Made by a program: the position numbers and the translations under genes
Notes under the pieces: generated by a model
Database searches by the model: none
What the model saw: only the letters and a program-made list of their open reading frames with translations
Told to the model about the DNA's origin: nothing
Assembly (NCBI GenBank): GCA_024760905.1
Contig: CM045735.1
Coordinates: 7,431,661-7,495,660, forward strand
Source of the DNA: Plotosus lineatus
Taxonomy: Eukaryota > Chordata > Actinopteri > Siluriformes > Plotosidae
Length of the DNA stretch: 64,000 nt
Reading direction: 5' to 3'
Shown here: in pieces, positions 22,128-33,250 of the stretch
How positions within the stretch are numbered: position 1 is the first letter of the stretch
How the letters are laid out: every line of letters starts with the position of its first letter

Positions 22128-22267
22128 CTACTTACATTTTTATGTGAGGTGCGCATCTGCTTGTGTAAGCGTGCACGTGTCTGTATGTGTGTGTATGTAT
22201 TTACATCTTATGCATTATTTTTGAATGTTTCATTGTTATTATAAGCATTTATAGCATTGAATATGTA
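21928..22267 (+). mobile_element. Family D transposon, left part (D3)
   Basis: Terminus CAGTGATCCCTCGATAG preceded by TA. It contains the (CA)n tract at 22077-22125 and 'aactacttacattttta'. It is interrupted at TA 22266-22267 by the Tc1-like element; the right part was not found beyond that element. Confidence 0.82.
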
Positions 22268-23487
22268 CAGGTCTTTCTCAAAAAATTAGCATATTGTGAT
22301 AAAGTTCATTATTTTCTGTAATGTACTGATAAACATTAGACTTTCATATATTTTAGATTCATTACACACAACTGAAGTAGTTCAAGCTTTTTATTGTTTT
22401 AATATTGATAATTTTGGCAAAAAAGTAAAGAAAAACCAAAAATTCCCATCTCAAAAAATTAGCGTATTTCATCCGACCAATAAAAAAAGTGTTTTTAATA
22501 CAAAAAAGTCAACCTTCAAATAATGATGTTCAGTTATGCACTCAATACTTGGTCGGGAATCCTTTTGCAGAAATGACTGCTTCAATGCGGGCGTGGCATG
22601 GAGGCAATCAGCCTGTGGCACTGCTGAGGTGTTACGGAGGCCCAGGATGCTTCGATAGCGGCCTTAAGCTCATCCACAGTGTTGGGTCTGGTGTCTCTCA
22701 ACTTTCTCTTCACAATATCCCACAGATTCTCTATGGGGTTCAGGTCAGGAGAGTTGGCAGGCCAATTGAGCACAGTAATACCATGGTCAGTAAACCATTT
22801 AGCAGTGGTTTTGGCACTGTGAGCAGGTGCCAGGTCGTGCTGAAAAATGAAATCTTCATCTCCATAAAGCTTTTCAGCAGATGGAAGCATGAAGTGCTCC
22901 AAAATCTCCTGATAGCTAGCTGCATTGACCCCGCCCTTGATAAAACACAGTGGACCAACACCAGCAGCTGACATGGCACCCCAGACCATCACTGACTGTG
23001 GGGACTTGACACTGAACTTCAGGCATTTTGGCATTTCCTTCTCCCCAGTCTTCCTCCAGACTCTGGCACCTGGATTTCCGAATGACATGCAAAATTTGCT
23101 TTCATCCAAAAAAAGTACTTTGGACCACTGAGCAACAGTCCAGTGCTGCTTCTCTGTAGCCCAGGTCAGCCGCTTCTGCCGCTGTTCCTGGTTCAAAAGT
23201 GGCTTGACCTGGGGAATGCGGCACCTGCAGCCCAGTCCACTGCTTACACAGGTTCCCCAAGGTCTGGAATTGGCCCTTCTCCACAATCTTCCTCAGGGTC
23301 CGGTCACCTCTTCTGGATGTGCAGCGTTTTCTGTCACACTTTTTCCTTCCCACAGACGTCCCACTGAGGTGGCTTGATACAGCACTCTGGGAACAGCCTA
23401 TTCGCTCAGAGATTTCTTTCTGTGTCTTACCCTCTTGCTTGAGGGTGTCAATGATGGCCTTCTGGACAGCAGTCAGGTCGGCAGTCT

Positions 23488-23493
<6 letters not shown>
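22268..23493 (-). mobile_element. Tc1-like transposon, one end intact, other end lost at a microsatellite
   Basis: The terminus CAGGTCTTTCTCAAAAAATT follows a TA. The subterminal repeat of 'ctcaaaaaattagc' at 22451 is a likely transposase-binding site by analogy with Tc1 direct repeats. The transposase runs leftward (23605-22582). The expected second inverted repeat is absent; sequence passes into (TG)n(TA)n at 23494. Confidence 0.9.
22582..23490 (-). pseudogene. Tc1-like transposase pseudogene (DD34E), frameshifted
   Basis: The C-terminal 234 codons (23286-22582) form an open catalytic domain. Asp61 lies in FLDESK (codon 23104-23106), Asp151 in QHDLAPAH, and Glu186 in NPIENLWD, with 34 residues between the last two. 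The N-terminal helix-turn-helix (KTQKEISERIGCSQSAVSSH) lies in another frame (minus strand, ending 23102), so at least one frameshift falls between about 23200 and 23290. The first codons are replaced by peptide from the TA/TG repeats. Catalysis would be cut-and-paste transposition, but the DNA-binding and catalytic halves are not joined here. Confidence 0.92.

Positions 23494-23562
<69 letters not shown>
23494..23562. repeat. (TG)n(TA)n compound microsatellite
   Basis: TG run followed directly by TA run. Confidence 0.95.
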
Positions 23563-23565
<3 letters not shown>

Positions 23566-24361
23566 CAAATTTCCCAGAACTGTAACAAATACAATACGCT
23601 TCCAAAAATAACCCTTTTTTATTATTTCTTTACAAAAAAATTTTGATGTTAGGAAATCAGCAGACTCATAATTTATTCCTTGAGTACACACAGCCTATTT
23701 GCCTCTCAGTTTGCTTTTTTCCTTTCTCCAGAGGAAAAAAAAAAAGTAATTCAGAAATGTTTGGATTCCGCAGGGAAACGTGTACACGCTTTCCATTTTA
23801 ATAACTGAGGGACAGGAGAGGCACACCAATGATTCCTCATGCAGTTATGCCAAAGTTTTGAATTATTAAAATGGCAATCTTTGAAATAAGTCATTTCATA
23901 GTCTTAGTCAGGCCTGCAAACAGTATTACCAAATGATCTGCTGTTTCCTGTGACTCTTCCGCACGGCGCCCCGTCGATTGAGTGTGCAGATGAGGAAAGG
24001 ACACGCTCTGATTTGAGCTTCATTATGAGAACCGCTCATCAGACTGGTACTGTTGTTCTTGATTTGACACCCAGTGTATTAGTAGTGTTCTGTGTCGAGC
24101 TAAAAGCTACTGTAGGAAAGAGTTAGCGGTGCATTTTGCTTCGGGTCCATGATGGAGTGAATCTAAAGCTCAGTCCCACGTGACCACCCCCACCCCCATG
24201 ACGTACAAGTACAACAGCCACTACACCAAGATGCTTTCAACTATGCAGACACTTGCTGCTTTTTGTGCTGATAAAAGAAACCCCGGGTTGGTGTAGTCGT
24301 GAAATGAGTAAGGTTGTGGGTGAAGAAACAACTAATATAAGTGCTTTTAAAACTTGCACAT
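23563..24361. other. Unique sequence
   Basis: No recognised gene or element; a short C-rich stretch lies at 24186-24199. Confidence 0.45.
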
Positions 24362-24412
24362 GGAGAGAGACAGAGAGACAGAGAGACAGAGAGAGAAAGA
24401 GAGAGAGAGAGC
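24362..24412. repeat. GA/GAGACA simple repeat
   Basis: Purine-rich GAGA and GACA units. Confidence 0.85.
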
Positions 24413-24513
24413 AGCGTAAATCCTTGTGCTGTCCTTGTCCTAATTTAAAATATAATTGTATTTCTTTCGCATGTATTCTTCTGGTTTACAACAGAAGGTA
24501 TATGCCATGGGCT

Positions 24514-24867
24514 CAGCAGTGGTGGCCTGGTGCTAAAGGTGCTAAAGGTGCTGGATCACTGATTACTGGATCACTAAGGTTTGGGGGGTTCAAGCCCCAT
24601 TCTCAACGGATTGTCACTGTCCCCCCAGTGCCACTAATTGGGTTATCAAAGGCTGGCCATGTCTCTCACTGTCTATGGTACAAGATTCATGTAAAAGAAC
24701 CACTGCTGACTTTCACCAAGAGTAGCTGCAAAGCCGACAGCGTGTTTCCGCCCTGCGATGGCCTGGCGAGCTGTCCAGGATGTACTCTGCCATCACCCAG
24801 ATTAGGCTGGGATGGGCACATACCTCCCTGCGATCCTAATTAGGATTAAGCAGTTACAGAAAATTAT
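24514..24867 (+). mobile_element. SINE family B with small duplications in the head
   Basis: 'gctaaaggtgctaaaggtgc' and a second 'ctggatcact' indicate local duplications between the A and B boxes. Body and tail complete. Confidence 0.87.
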
Positions 24868-24870
24868 GAA

Positions 24871-24875
<5 letters not shown>

Positions 24876-24958
<83 letters not shown>
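24876..24958. repeat. (TA)n microsatellite
   Basis: TA run of about 80 bp following the SINE tail. Confidence 0.95.
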
Positions 24959-24960
<2 letters not shown>

Positions 24961-25251
24961 TAAGTCTGTTGGGCTTTTTACACCCGAGCCTAGTGGCTTA
25001 TCAGGCCGGTGCTTATCCCCGGTTTCTGTAGCGTGAAGCGACAAGGAGTTGAACTGGATGGGACGCTCGTCCATCGCAGGTTACCTTCCCAGTATATTTT
25101 TACTGGTACCCATTATTACTGCTGGGTGAACAGAGGCACACTTGTGGTTAAGACCTTGCCCAGGGGTCTGAGAACGGTGGGGGTCTGACTGGGATTCAAA
25201 CTCACAACCTCCCCATCATGAGCCCAGCACACTAATCACGACACCACCGAA
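24959..25251 (-). mobile_element. SINE family E
   Basis: Minus strand: head with 'gtgttgtggtgtcgtgatta...', the CATGATGGGG anticodon region, B-box-like 'gagtttgaatccc', and body ending 'gggtgtaaaaagcccaacag'. It is flanked by (TA)n and (CA)n. Confidence 0.85.
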
Positions 25252-25261
25252 TTCCAATATA

Positions 25262-25263
25262 CA

Positions 25264-25326
<63 letters not shown>
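25262..25326. repeat. (CA)n microsatellite
   Basis: CA run of about 65 bp ending at a family D terminus. Confidence 0.95.
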
Positions 25327-25329
<3 letters not shown>

Positions 25330-25405
25330 GATCCCTTGCTACTTCACGCTTTAATTCATGCGGCTTCAGTGCATCGCGGTTTTTAAAAAAAAATAAATTT
25401 CTATA
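25327..25405 (+). mobile_element. Family D terminal fragment (D4)
   Basis: CAGGGATCCCTTGCTACTTC and 'cggcttcagtgcatcgcgg' match the left end of D1 and D5. The rest is missing. Confidence 0.75.
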
Positions 25406-25410
25406 GTGAC

Positions 25411-25950
25411 AAGCTCGTGTAAAAGAACCATTGCTGGCTTTCATCAAGAGGAGATGCATAGCTGTCAGCGTGTTTCTGCCCTGCGATGGCCTGGCGAGCT
25501 GCCTAGGGTGTACTCTGCCTTTGACCGGAGTCAGCTGAGATGGGCGCCAACCTCCCCGCGCCCCTAATTAGGATTAAGTGGTTCAGAAAAGGGGAAGTGG
25601 TGGTCTATTGGTATAGGGCACTGGATCGCTGATCCAAAGGTTGGGGGTTCGAGTCCCACTCTCCACAAAGTTGTCACTGTCCCTCCCAGTGCAGCTAACT
25701 GGGTTATCAAAGGCCGGCCATGTCTCTCACTGTCGATGGTGTGAGGCATGTAAAAGAACCATTGCTGACTTTCGACCAGAGTAGCTGTAAAGCCGTCAGC
25801 GTGTTTCTGCCCTGCAATGGCCTGGCGAGCTGTTCGGGGTGTACTCTGCCCTCGCTCGAAGTTGGCTGGGATGGGCACCAGCTTCCCCGCGACCCTAATT
25901 GGGATTAAGCGGTTACAGAAAATGAATGGTTCAGAAAATGAATGAATGAA
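25411..25950 (+). mobile_element. SINE family B, 5'-truncated, split by a second SINE B
   Basis: This copy begins in the 'gtaaaagaaccattgctggc' body and its tail is cut at 25590 by the insertion 25591-25926, resuming at 25927 with (GAAT)n. Confidence 0.85.
25591..25926 (+). mobile_element. SINE family B inserted in the tail of another SINE B, exact TSD
   Basis: Flanks both read 'tggttcagaaaa' (25579-25590 and 25927-25938). It is complete from tRNA-like head (B box 'gggttcgagtccc') to tail. Confidence 0.93.
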
Positions 25951-26134
25951 CGATTGCCTCTGTTTGTAACCGAGTTACAGTGTTTGTTCCTAAAGACTTT
26001 TTTTTATTTACTTGTTTTTTGCGAATTACTCTGTGAAGGAATCAAACTCCATATTTATTCAAGCGGATTCAAATCTGGAATCTCCACCAGTCCGTCATTA
26101 CTTGTGATCCAGTTTGTCGTTTCTTGCTCAAACT

Positions 26135-26376
26135 GAGATCAGCCATAGCCTTAATTGTAACAGACCGAAAGGTTGCTGGTTCGAGTCCTGAACCAGCAGG
26201 AAAAAAGTGTGGTGGTGGGGTAGTGAGCTTCACTTTCTCCATCTTTATAACTGAAGTGTCCTTGAGCAAGGCACCTAACGCTCAACTGCTCTCTGGGCGC
26301 CGCCAAATGTGTGTGCTCACTTTGGACGGGTTAAATGCAACGGAAATGATTTTCCATTGGGGATTAATACAGTATA
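26135..26376 (+). mobile_element. tRNA-derived SINE, family K
   Basis: Has 'aggttgctggttcgagtcct' (B box), 'ccttgagcaaggcacctaac', 'gctctctgggcgccgc' and a tail 'ccattggggattaata'. I recognise this layout as a widespread teleost SINE, but not its registered name. Confidence 0.78.
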
Positions 26377-26378
26377 TA

Positions 26379-26853
26379 CAGTGGTACCTCACCTTACGAA
26401 AGACCCAACAAACGAAAAATCCAGGTTACGAAACGCATTGACCGAAAATTTCCGTCTCTGGACACGAAAAAAATTCACGTTACGAAACGCGCCATTTCAA
26501 AAATTCAAACAATGCATGTGTTGCTCTCCCATTGGCTATCTCCCAACATCCCGCAGCGCTGGCCTCCCATTGGCTATCTCCCAACATCCCGCCCGGCTGG
26601 CCTCCCACTGGCTATGAGAGAGCTGCATCTCCATAATACCCATGATGCTTTTTGTGTGCCTTCGACCCATTGTTCGTCACGGAGTTCTAACACGCGTAAA
26701 GGACAGAGTTACTGTTGTTTCATGAGTTTTTCGAGTGTGCTCAATGCAAATTTATTTTTTGGTTCAGGTTTTTAACCTTGCATAAACATTTGTAAGATTA
26801 TAACTCTGCAAAGAAGACATGGTCGACACACATGCACACACACACACACACGT

Positions 26854-26890
<37 letters not shown>

Positions 26891-27194
26891 CATGTGTGAT
26901 TCCCGGTGAAAGTGATTCCCGGTGTGAGTGAAAAAAAGAAGCGGGCTCGTAGCATGCATGGGTAATATTGCAAGGAATATGGACAAACCCATCTACCATC
27001 GGTACGATATTGAAGCAGAAGGAGACCTTAAAAGGTAAACTTTTATCATTTTTTTAAAAGGTTTAGGGGGTAGTATTGGGGGCCTTGGAACGAATCAGGC
27101 CTTTTACATGTAAAATGCGGCTCAACTTACGAAAAAATCAGGTTATGAAACCACTTCTGGAACGGATTAATTTTGTAAAGGTGAGGTACCACTG
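26379..27194. mobile_element. Tigger/pogo-like MITE, 816 bp, TA-flanked
   Basis: Begins CAGTGGTACCTCACC and ends GGTGAGGTACCACTG, with TA on both sides (26377-26378, 27195-27196). Inner repeats 'aggttacgaaacgc' and 'ggttatgaaacc' mirror each other. It contains a tandem duplication near 26525-26610 and an interrupted (CA)n tract at 26829-26888. No transposase frame. Confidence 0.9.
26525..26616. repeat. Short tandem repeat inside the MITE
   Basis: 'cccattggctatctccc' and following 'aacatcccg' recur about every 37-40 bp, 2.5 times. Confidence 0.85.
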
Positions 27195-27196
27195 TA

Positions 27197-27734
27197 TATA
27201 AAAAATAAATAAATAAAAATCATCTCAACATGATTTTAAAAAATGTTTGTGAGAGTCGTGGTCCTGATGCATGAACTCACAGCCAAAACCAATCTGCATT
27301 TTTTTTTCAGTTCCCAGGTGATGCAAATGAGTGGAAAATTCCAGAGACTGCATTAATCAATGATGGTCCACAGAGCAGAGGGACCTGTGCGAAGCTGTGG
27401 TCCTCTTATGTTCCTGTTTGTAATGTCCCACAGCTGTCTCACAAACGGCATACCAATCATTCAACGTACACAATATACATATTCATCACGGCTTCTATGG
27501 ATGAGTGCACAGATTCTTATGGCGGAAAGACTTCACGAATCAAAAGCTTACTGTGCAGAGACAACCAATAAATATCAAAAAAACAAATCCGAAATGAAAA
27601 CCTAAGTCCCACCACATTCGCAGAGGCAGTCCTCACTGCTTATCCAACTGGTCCGGGGTGGAGCTGGACTGCTTCCAACACCTCACATAGCCCTAACCCA
27701 CACGATACCCTAGTTGCTTCTATTCTCTGCCGAT
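27197..27734. other. Unique sequence
   Basis: No coding domain or repeat recognised; frame 27360-27605 is not supported. Confidence 0.45.
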
Positions 27735-28022
27735 CGGCACACTGGCATAGTGGTTAGCATGTCCGCCTCACAGCAACGAGGTCCCGGGTTCAAGTCCTGG
27801 ATGGGGTGTTTCCGTGCGGAGTTTGCATCATCTCCTCGTGCTTGCGTGGGTTTCCTCCCGACTCAAAAACATGCATATTGCGCTGTTCTAAATTGATCGT
27901 GCAAGTGTGAAATGTTAGGTGTGTATTGGCTCTGCAATGGTCTGGTGAGCTGCTCAAGGTACACAGGGAGGCTGGAGCCTAATAACATTAAGTGGTTTGG
28001 CAAACTTTGTGTGAGTGAGTCT
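27735..28022 (+). mobile_element. SINE family A
   Basis: Clean head: 'ggcatagtggttagcatgtc', 'cctcacagcaacgaggtccc', B box 'gggttcaagtcc'. The tail is shortened. Confidence 0.85.
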
Positions 28023-28282
28023 CCCTAGGTAGGAGCAGCTGGATGGGGTCTGACTCCACCCCCTGCAGATTTGGTTCTAAGGTGAGGTAAGGAATTTTGA
28101 TGGGTTGGAGTCAATGATTGAAACTTTCTAAGATTATGCAGATCAGGGACGTCCCATCTTACCCTCAAAGGGCCGGAGTGGGTGCAGATTGTAATTCCAA
28201 CCAACTGGAGCCACATTTGAAAATGTATTGAAAGTGAAGCCCTGCCATCCTTAGACATACTGTCCTGTGCAGGGTCTGACCT

Positions 28283-28322
28283 ATTAATAATAATAATAAT
28301 CATAATAATAACAATAATAATA
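28283..28322. repeat. (TAA)n microsatellite
   Basis: Trinucleotide run with interruptions. Confidence 0.85.
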
Positions 28323-28324
28323 TT

Positions 28325-28672
28325 CATTAATTTCAACTGATTTATCCTGTTTGAGTCTTGGTGGGTCCGATCCCTCTCTCAGTCAACATGGAGTGATGGT
28401 GGGAGTACACCCTGAACAGCTCACCAGACCATCACAAACACCAGGGTCAATATGGACCTGCCAATTACCCTAATGTGTACGTCTGTCCATGCCTCTAGGG
28501 AGAAACCAGAGCACCTGGAGGAAACCCAGACAGATAAACAAACAAACAAACAAACAACCAAACAAACAAACACGGGAATAACATGCAAACGCCACAGAAA
28601 CACGCGCGAGCCCAGGACTCAAACTTCCCTTCTTGCTGCGTGGTGGACGTGCAATCACTATACAGTACCAGC
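28325..28672 (-). mobile_element. SINE family A with (CAAA)n expansion
   Basis: Minus-strand head at the right, shared tail at the left. A CAAA-type run at 28537-28571 lies in the body. Confidence 0.8.
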
Positions 28673-28705
28673 GCTACTAGTATGGTCACCCTGTTACTAT
28701 AATAC

Positions 28706-28850
28706 TGTGATCATCATTTATTCATTCATTTTCTGAACCGCTTAGTCCTAATTAGGGTCGTGAGGAGACTGGCACCCATCTCAGCCAACTCTGGGTGAGG
28801 GCAGCATACACTTTGGACAGCTCGGCAGACCATCGCAGGGCTAACACTCA
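28706..28850 (-). mobile_element. A/B shared 3' tail fragment
   Basis: Only the tail ('cctaattagggtcgtgagga' and so on) is present, so the A or B origin cannot be told. Confidence 0.75.
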
Positions 28851-28925
28851 CTCAACCTACTGTAATCATAATTATCATTAAAGTATTGTTCCTGGACTGT
28901 TACTTTAGTTTCCATTGCCTTCTCT

Positions 28926-28932
28926 GTCCCTC

Positions 28933-28974
<42 letters not shown>

Positions 28975-29027
28975 CCTCTCTCTATCCATCTCTCCCTCCC
29001 TCTCTCTCTCTCTCACACTCTATCCCT

Positions 29028-29064
<37 letters not shown>

Positions 29065-30293
29065 CTTCTCTCCCTCTCCCTCTCTATCCCTCTCCCCCAC
29101 TCTCCAGCCCTCTCTCCCACTCTCCCTCTAACCCTCTCTCTCTCTCTCTCTCTCCATCCCTCCATCCTTCTCTCCCTCTCCCTCTCTATCCCTCTCCCCA
29201 ACTCTCCAGCCCTCTCTCCCACTCTCCCTCTAACCCTCTAACCCTCTCTCTCCATCCCTCCATCCTTCTCTCCCTCTATCCCTCTCTCCATCCTTCTCTC
29301 CATCCCTCTCTCCCTCTCTCTCTCGCTCTCCATCCCTCTCTCTATCCCTCTCCCTCCCCTCACTATCCCTCTCTCCCACTCTTCATCCCTCTCTCCCACT
29401 CTCCCTCTATCCCTCTCTCTCTCTCCATCCGTCCATCCCTCTCCCCTCTTTGTCCCTCTCTCCCTCCCCCTCTCTGTCCCTCTCTCCCACTCTCCATCCT
29501 TCTCTCCCTCTATCCTTCTCTCCATCCCTCTCTCCCTCCCTCCCTCCATCCCTCTCTCTCTCTCCCCCTCTCTATCCCTCTACCTCCCCCTCCCTATCCC
29601 TCTCTCCCACTCTTCATCCCTCTCTCCCACTCTCCCTCTATCCTCTCTCTCTCTCTCTCTCCATCCCTCTCTCCCTCCCCTCTCTGTCCCTCTCTCCCAC
29701 TCTCCATCCGTCTCTCTCTATCCCACTCTCCATCCCTCTCTCCTCCCTCCATCCCTCTATCCCACCTTCTCTCCATCCTTCCTTCCCTCCCCTCTCCCCT
29801 ATCCCTCTCATCCACTCTCCATCCCTCTCTCCCTCCCTTTCTCCATCCCTCTCTCTCACTCTTCATCCCTCTCTCTCTCTCCATCCCTCCATCCCTCTCT
29901 GTCCCTCTCTCCCATTCTCTATCCTTCTCTCCCTCTATCCCTCTCTCCATCCCTCCATCCCTCTCTCCCTCCCCCTCTCTATCCCTCTCTCCCACTCTCC
30001 ATCCTTCTCTCCTCTGTCCTTCTCTCCACCCCTCTCTCCATCCCTCCATCCCACCTTCTCACCAACTCTCCATCCCTCTCTCCCACTCTCCATCCCTCTC
30101 TCCCACCATCCCTCTCTCCATCCCTCTCTCCCTGCTTCTCTCCATCCCTCCATCCCTCCCACTCCCTCTCCCTCCCTCTCTCCGTCCTTCCCTCTCTTCC
30201 CCTCTCCATCTCTTTCTCTGTCTCTCTCCCTCCATCCCCATTCCTCTCTCTGTCTCTCTCCATCCCTCTCTCACTCCCTCCCCCGCTCTATCG
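28926..30293. repeat. 1.37-kb polypyrimidine (CT-rich) minisatellite
   Basis: Almost pure C/T on the plus strand with scattered A. Variants of CCCTCTCTCCATCC and CTCTCCCACTCTCC recur in no fixed order. Long open frames on both strands (Ser/Pro/Leu-rich forward, Glu/Arg/Gly-rich reverse) follow from the composition and are not genes. Confidence 0.95.
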
Positions 30294-30297
30294 CACG

Positions 30298-30380
<83 letters not shown>
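30294..30380. repeat. (CA)n microsatellite
   Basis: CA run with a CGCG start, adjoining the pyrimidine tract. Confidence 0.95.
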
Positions 30381-30382
<2 letters not shown>

Positions 30383-31034
30383 CTTCTCTCCATCATTTAT
30401 TATTTAATTTTTCTCCTTGTTTTTTTAGTACATATAAGGGGTATGTTTTTGATTTGCAATCTGTTTTTTTTTAAAAAAGGAAAGAGAAAGAAAGTGAAGA
30501 ACAGGTGGAAGACATGGCTCCTGATTGGGTAGAATGAAAGATGATGGGATGGTTAGAGGTCGATGCTCTTTAAGGGTCTTTGAGTAATCGCATCTGGGTA
30601 GAAATTGATGTTTCTTGTATTAATGTACAGGACAAGAGAACATTAAATGCGGCGGCGATGCTCACAGAGAAAGAGTGCTGTTTTTAATTCAGCAAATCAT
30701 CTTTTAGAAGCAAGTATGATCCAACACGTTTGGGGGAAAAGGAAAAAAAAAATTGGTGCTGGTGGCAAAGGATGCATTCTTGTGTATCAGTTTATACATG
30801 AGCATTTTCTAGTCTGATAATTATTTTATGCTCGTCTGATCAGGATAAGCAGATGATCTGGGTACTTAAGTGTAGCTGTTTGCACAGGGCATCTGGCATG
30901 AGCTCTATAATTCAATATATTCAAATGTCAACATTGTTCCAGAAATGCAATTTTCTTCTGGGGGATAGATAAACTAAACGACAACAGACTCAGAACTAAA
31001 AAAATAATAATAAAAAGTGCGCGCATGCATGCAT

Positions 31035-31035
<1 letters not shown>
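30381..31035. other. Unique sequence
   Basis: No gene recognised. Confidence 0.5.

Positions 31036-31114
<79 letters not shown>
31036..31114. repeat. (CA)n microsatellite
   Basis: About 79 bp of CA. Confidence 0.95.
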
Positions 31115-31116
<2 letters not shown>

Positions 31117-32000
31117 ACATAGTATACCATGGCATGAACACTCCCTAATAGGTATGAGAAGATCACATACTCAAGATTGTCTGTGTGGCAGTGTGTGTTT
31201 GCATGGAACGTTAGTGATGATATCTCCTCTACATATTGGCTCAGAGTAATTGTGCATCAATCTGTTCCCATTAGAAAAACACCTGGCTTCTATGTGAGAG
31301 GAAAACATTATTTCTCCCACCCTCTGTGGTTTCACTCATCATCACCCATCAGGAGGGAGAGTTCAGCTTTCCACAGCCTTCAACATGACAACAACGGCAA
31401 TAACACAACAACGGCTCCATTTCTAAATTATCGGCATTAAAACTCCTCGCGTTGCTCATTCTCTGTAATCGCTTGACATCAAGATGCATACAGCTAGCAT
31501 GAGATACAGTACAGGGGCATTGTTCGTATTTTACTGTAAATAAATCTTCATTCAGAAAGCAAGACGGTGATTAGAATTGCACACATTTGTTTTCCCATTG
31601 CCGTATAAATGTGAGCTCCATGAATAAATTACATGTTCGCTAAATAAATCAGTGTTTAAAACAATGCAGGCAAATTCTAAAGAAAGAAAAGTAGCTCTAG
31701 GTAGCACGAACAGCGGCCGGTTGCTCGCACTCACGTTTTAGAAGAAGTCATGAACAGACATTTCAACCAAACTCGTTATGGGCCCAGTACCGACACCATT
31801 ACCATTATGGGCAGGGCTGAAATTATCAGCTAATACATTACTATAAGGTCTACTAATAAACAATGTACAGCAGTATTTAAGAAAATCCTCATACCCGAGA
31901 GTGCAGTTATGTTGAATATTTTCACGGTTGTAGTTCAGACGATATTCTGGACAACCACAAAATGGGTGTGGGATATTTGATAGCACAGCCATACAAACCC
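31115..32000. other. Unique sequence
   Basis: No domain or element ends recognised in any frame. Confidence 0.45.
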
Positions 32001-32372
32001 TCAATCATTCACTCATTTGCCGGAACCGCTTTGTCCTCCATTAGGGTTGTGAAGAGGCTGGAGCCAACAATGGGCAGAGGCAGGACATTGTCAGCTGACA
32101 GTCGGTATTATGGGACCATCGCCAGACCATCACAGTGTAACATGCACAGTCATTCAGACTCTCATCCTCTCCTGGGGCAACTTGGAACAGCCACTGCATG
32201 TTATCCCAATGAGCATGTCTTTGGACTGTGGGGGGAAAAAAAACAAAAAAAAAAGCACCCAGAGGAAAGTCATGCAAGCATGTGGAGAACTCCATACAGA
32301 AAGGTCCTTGCTGAGACCAAGGCGATTCTCGTTGTAAGCCTGACGTGTGAACCACCGCGCCACCATGCGGCC
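32001..32372 (-). mobile_element. SINE family A
   Basis: Minus strand: head near 32372 ('gcatggtggcgcggtggttc'), 'ccccacagtccaaagacatg' block at 32211-32230 region, tail at 32001-32090. Confidence 0.83.
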
Positions 32373-32470
32373 CAGCTTAAATAAAACAAGAAATTAATAT
32401 CGAGTGTGTGAAATTTTGGACACAAAAATGTTCAGTTTCATTTTAATAGATTCTAAGCAGGACAACTGCT
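32373..32470. other. Short unique spacer
   Basis: Nothing recognised. Confidence 0.5.
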
Positions 32471-32787
32471 TTTTCCTGTTTAAGGTCAGGAGGAGGCTGG
32501 AGCAAATCCCAGCCTACTCCAGGTAAAGTACAGCTCAGCTGTTCAGGGTGTATCCCACCTTTACCTGGAGTAGGCTGGGATTTGCTCCAGCCTCCTCCTG
32601 ATTAGGAGTCACACTCATACTTACACCTGGTGCAATTTGGAATCTCTAACTTTCCTAATGTGCACGACCTCACACCCTCACCTCACAGTAACAAGGTCCT
32701 GGGATCAAACCCCGTGTACAGTGGCGAATATATCATTAAATCGACTGTCTACATTGAACTGCCCATATGTGTGAAAGTGAATGGTTG
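32471..32787. repeat. SINE A-derived foldback and remnants
   Basis: Two A/B tails in opposite orientation (32487-32528 and 32559-32600) form a perfect 42-bp inverted repeat around a 30-bp spacer. They are followed by further A body and head pieces ('caaggtcctgggatcaaac', then 'gaactgcccatatgtgtgaa'). Confidence 0.85.
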
Positions 32788-33131
32788 AATGGTGGCCTGG
32801 TGGTAAAAGGTGTCGGATCACGGATCCTAAGGTTGGGGGTTCAAGCCCCACTCTCAACAGGTTGTCACTGCCCCCCCCAAGTGCACTAACTGGGTTATCA
32901 AAGGCCAGCCATGTCTCTCACTGTCCATGGTGGGAGGTTCATGTAAAAGAACCATTTCTGACTTTCGACAAGAGTAGCCGCATAGCCGTCAGCGTGTTTC
33001 TGCCCATGCGATGGCCTAGCTAGCTGTCCAGGCTGTACTCTGCCCTCATCGGAGTTGGCTGGGATGGGCGCCAGCCTCCCCACGACCGTAAATAGGATTA
33101 AGCAGTTACAGAAAATGAATGAATGAATGAA
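32788..33131 (+). mobile_element. SINE family B nested in an A-type SINE, 10-bp TSD
   Basis: Flanks 'tgaatggttg' at 32778-32787 and 33132-33141. The host continues as an A-type tail with (GATG)n to 33250. Confidence 0.88.
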
Positions 33132-33141
33132 TGAATGGTTG

Positions 33142-33250
33142 CGGTTCAGGTTGTAACTCCGCCTCTCACCTAAAGTCAACTGGGATTAGCTCAAGTTTAC
33201 CCTGCAGCCATGATGGATAAATGAGATGGATGGATGGATGGATGGATGGA
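33142..33250 (+). mobile_element. SINE A-type tail with (GATG)n
   Basis: 'caactgggattagctcaag' and '(atgg)n' end the SINE split by the B insertion. Confidence 0.7.

Noticed and set aside
26309..26617. Forward frame spanning 26309-26617 as a gene
   Set aside because: It crosses the SINE K/MITE boundary and the tandem repeat in the MITE.
29450..30532. 360-codon forward open frame (Ser/Pro/Leu-rich)
   Set aside because: It is encoded by the polypyrimidine tract and the (CA)n run. Matching long frames on the opposite strand show it is composition, not a gene.
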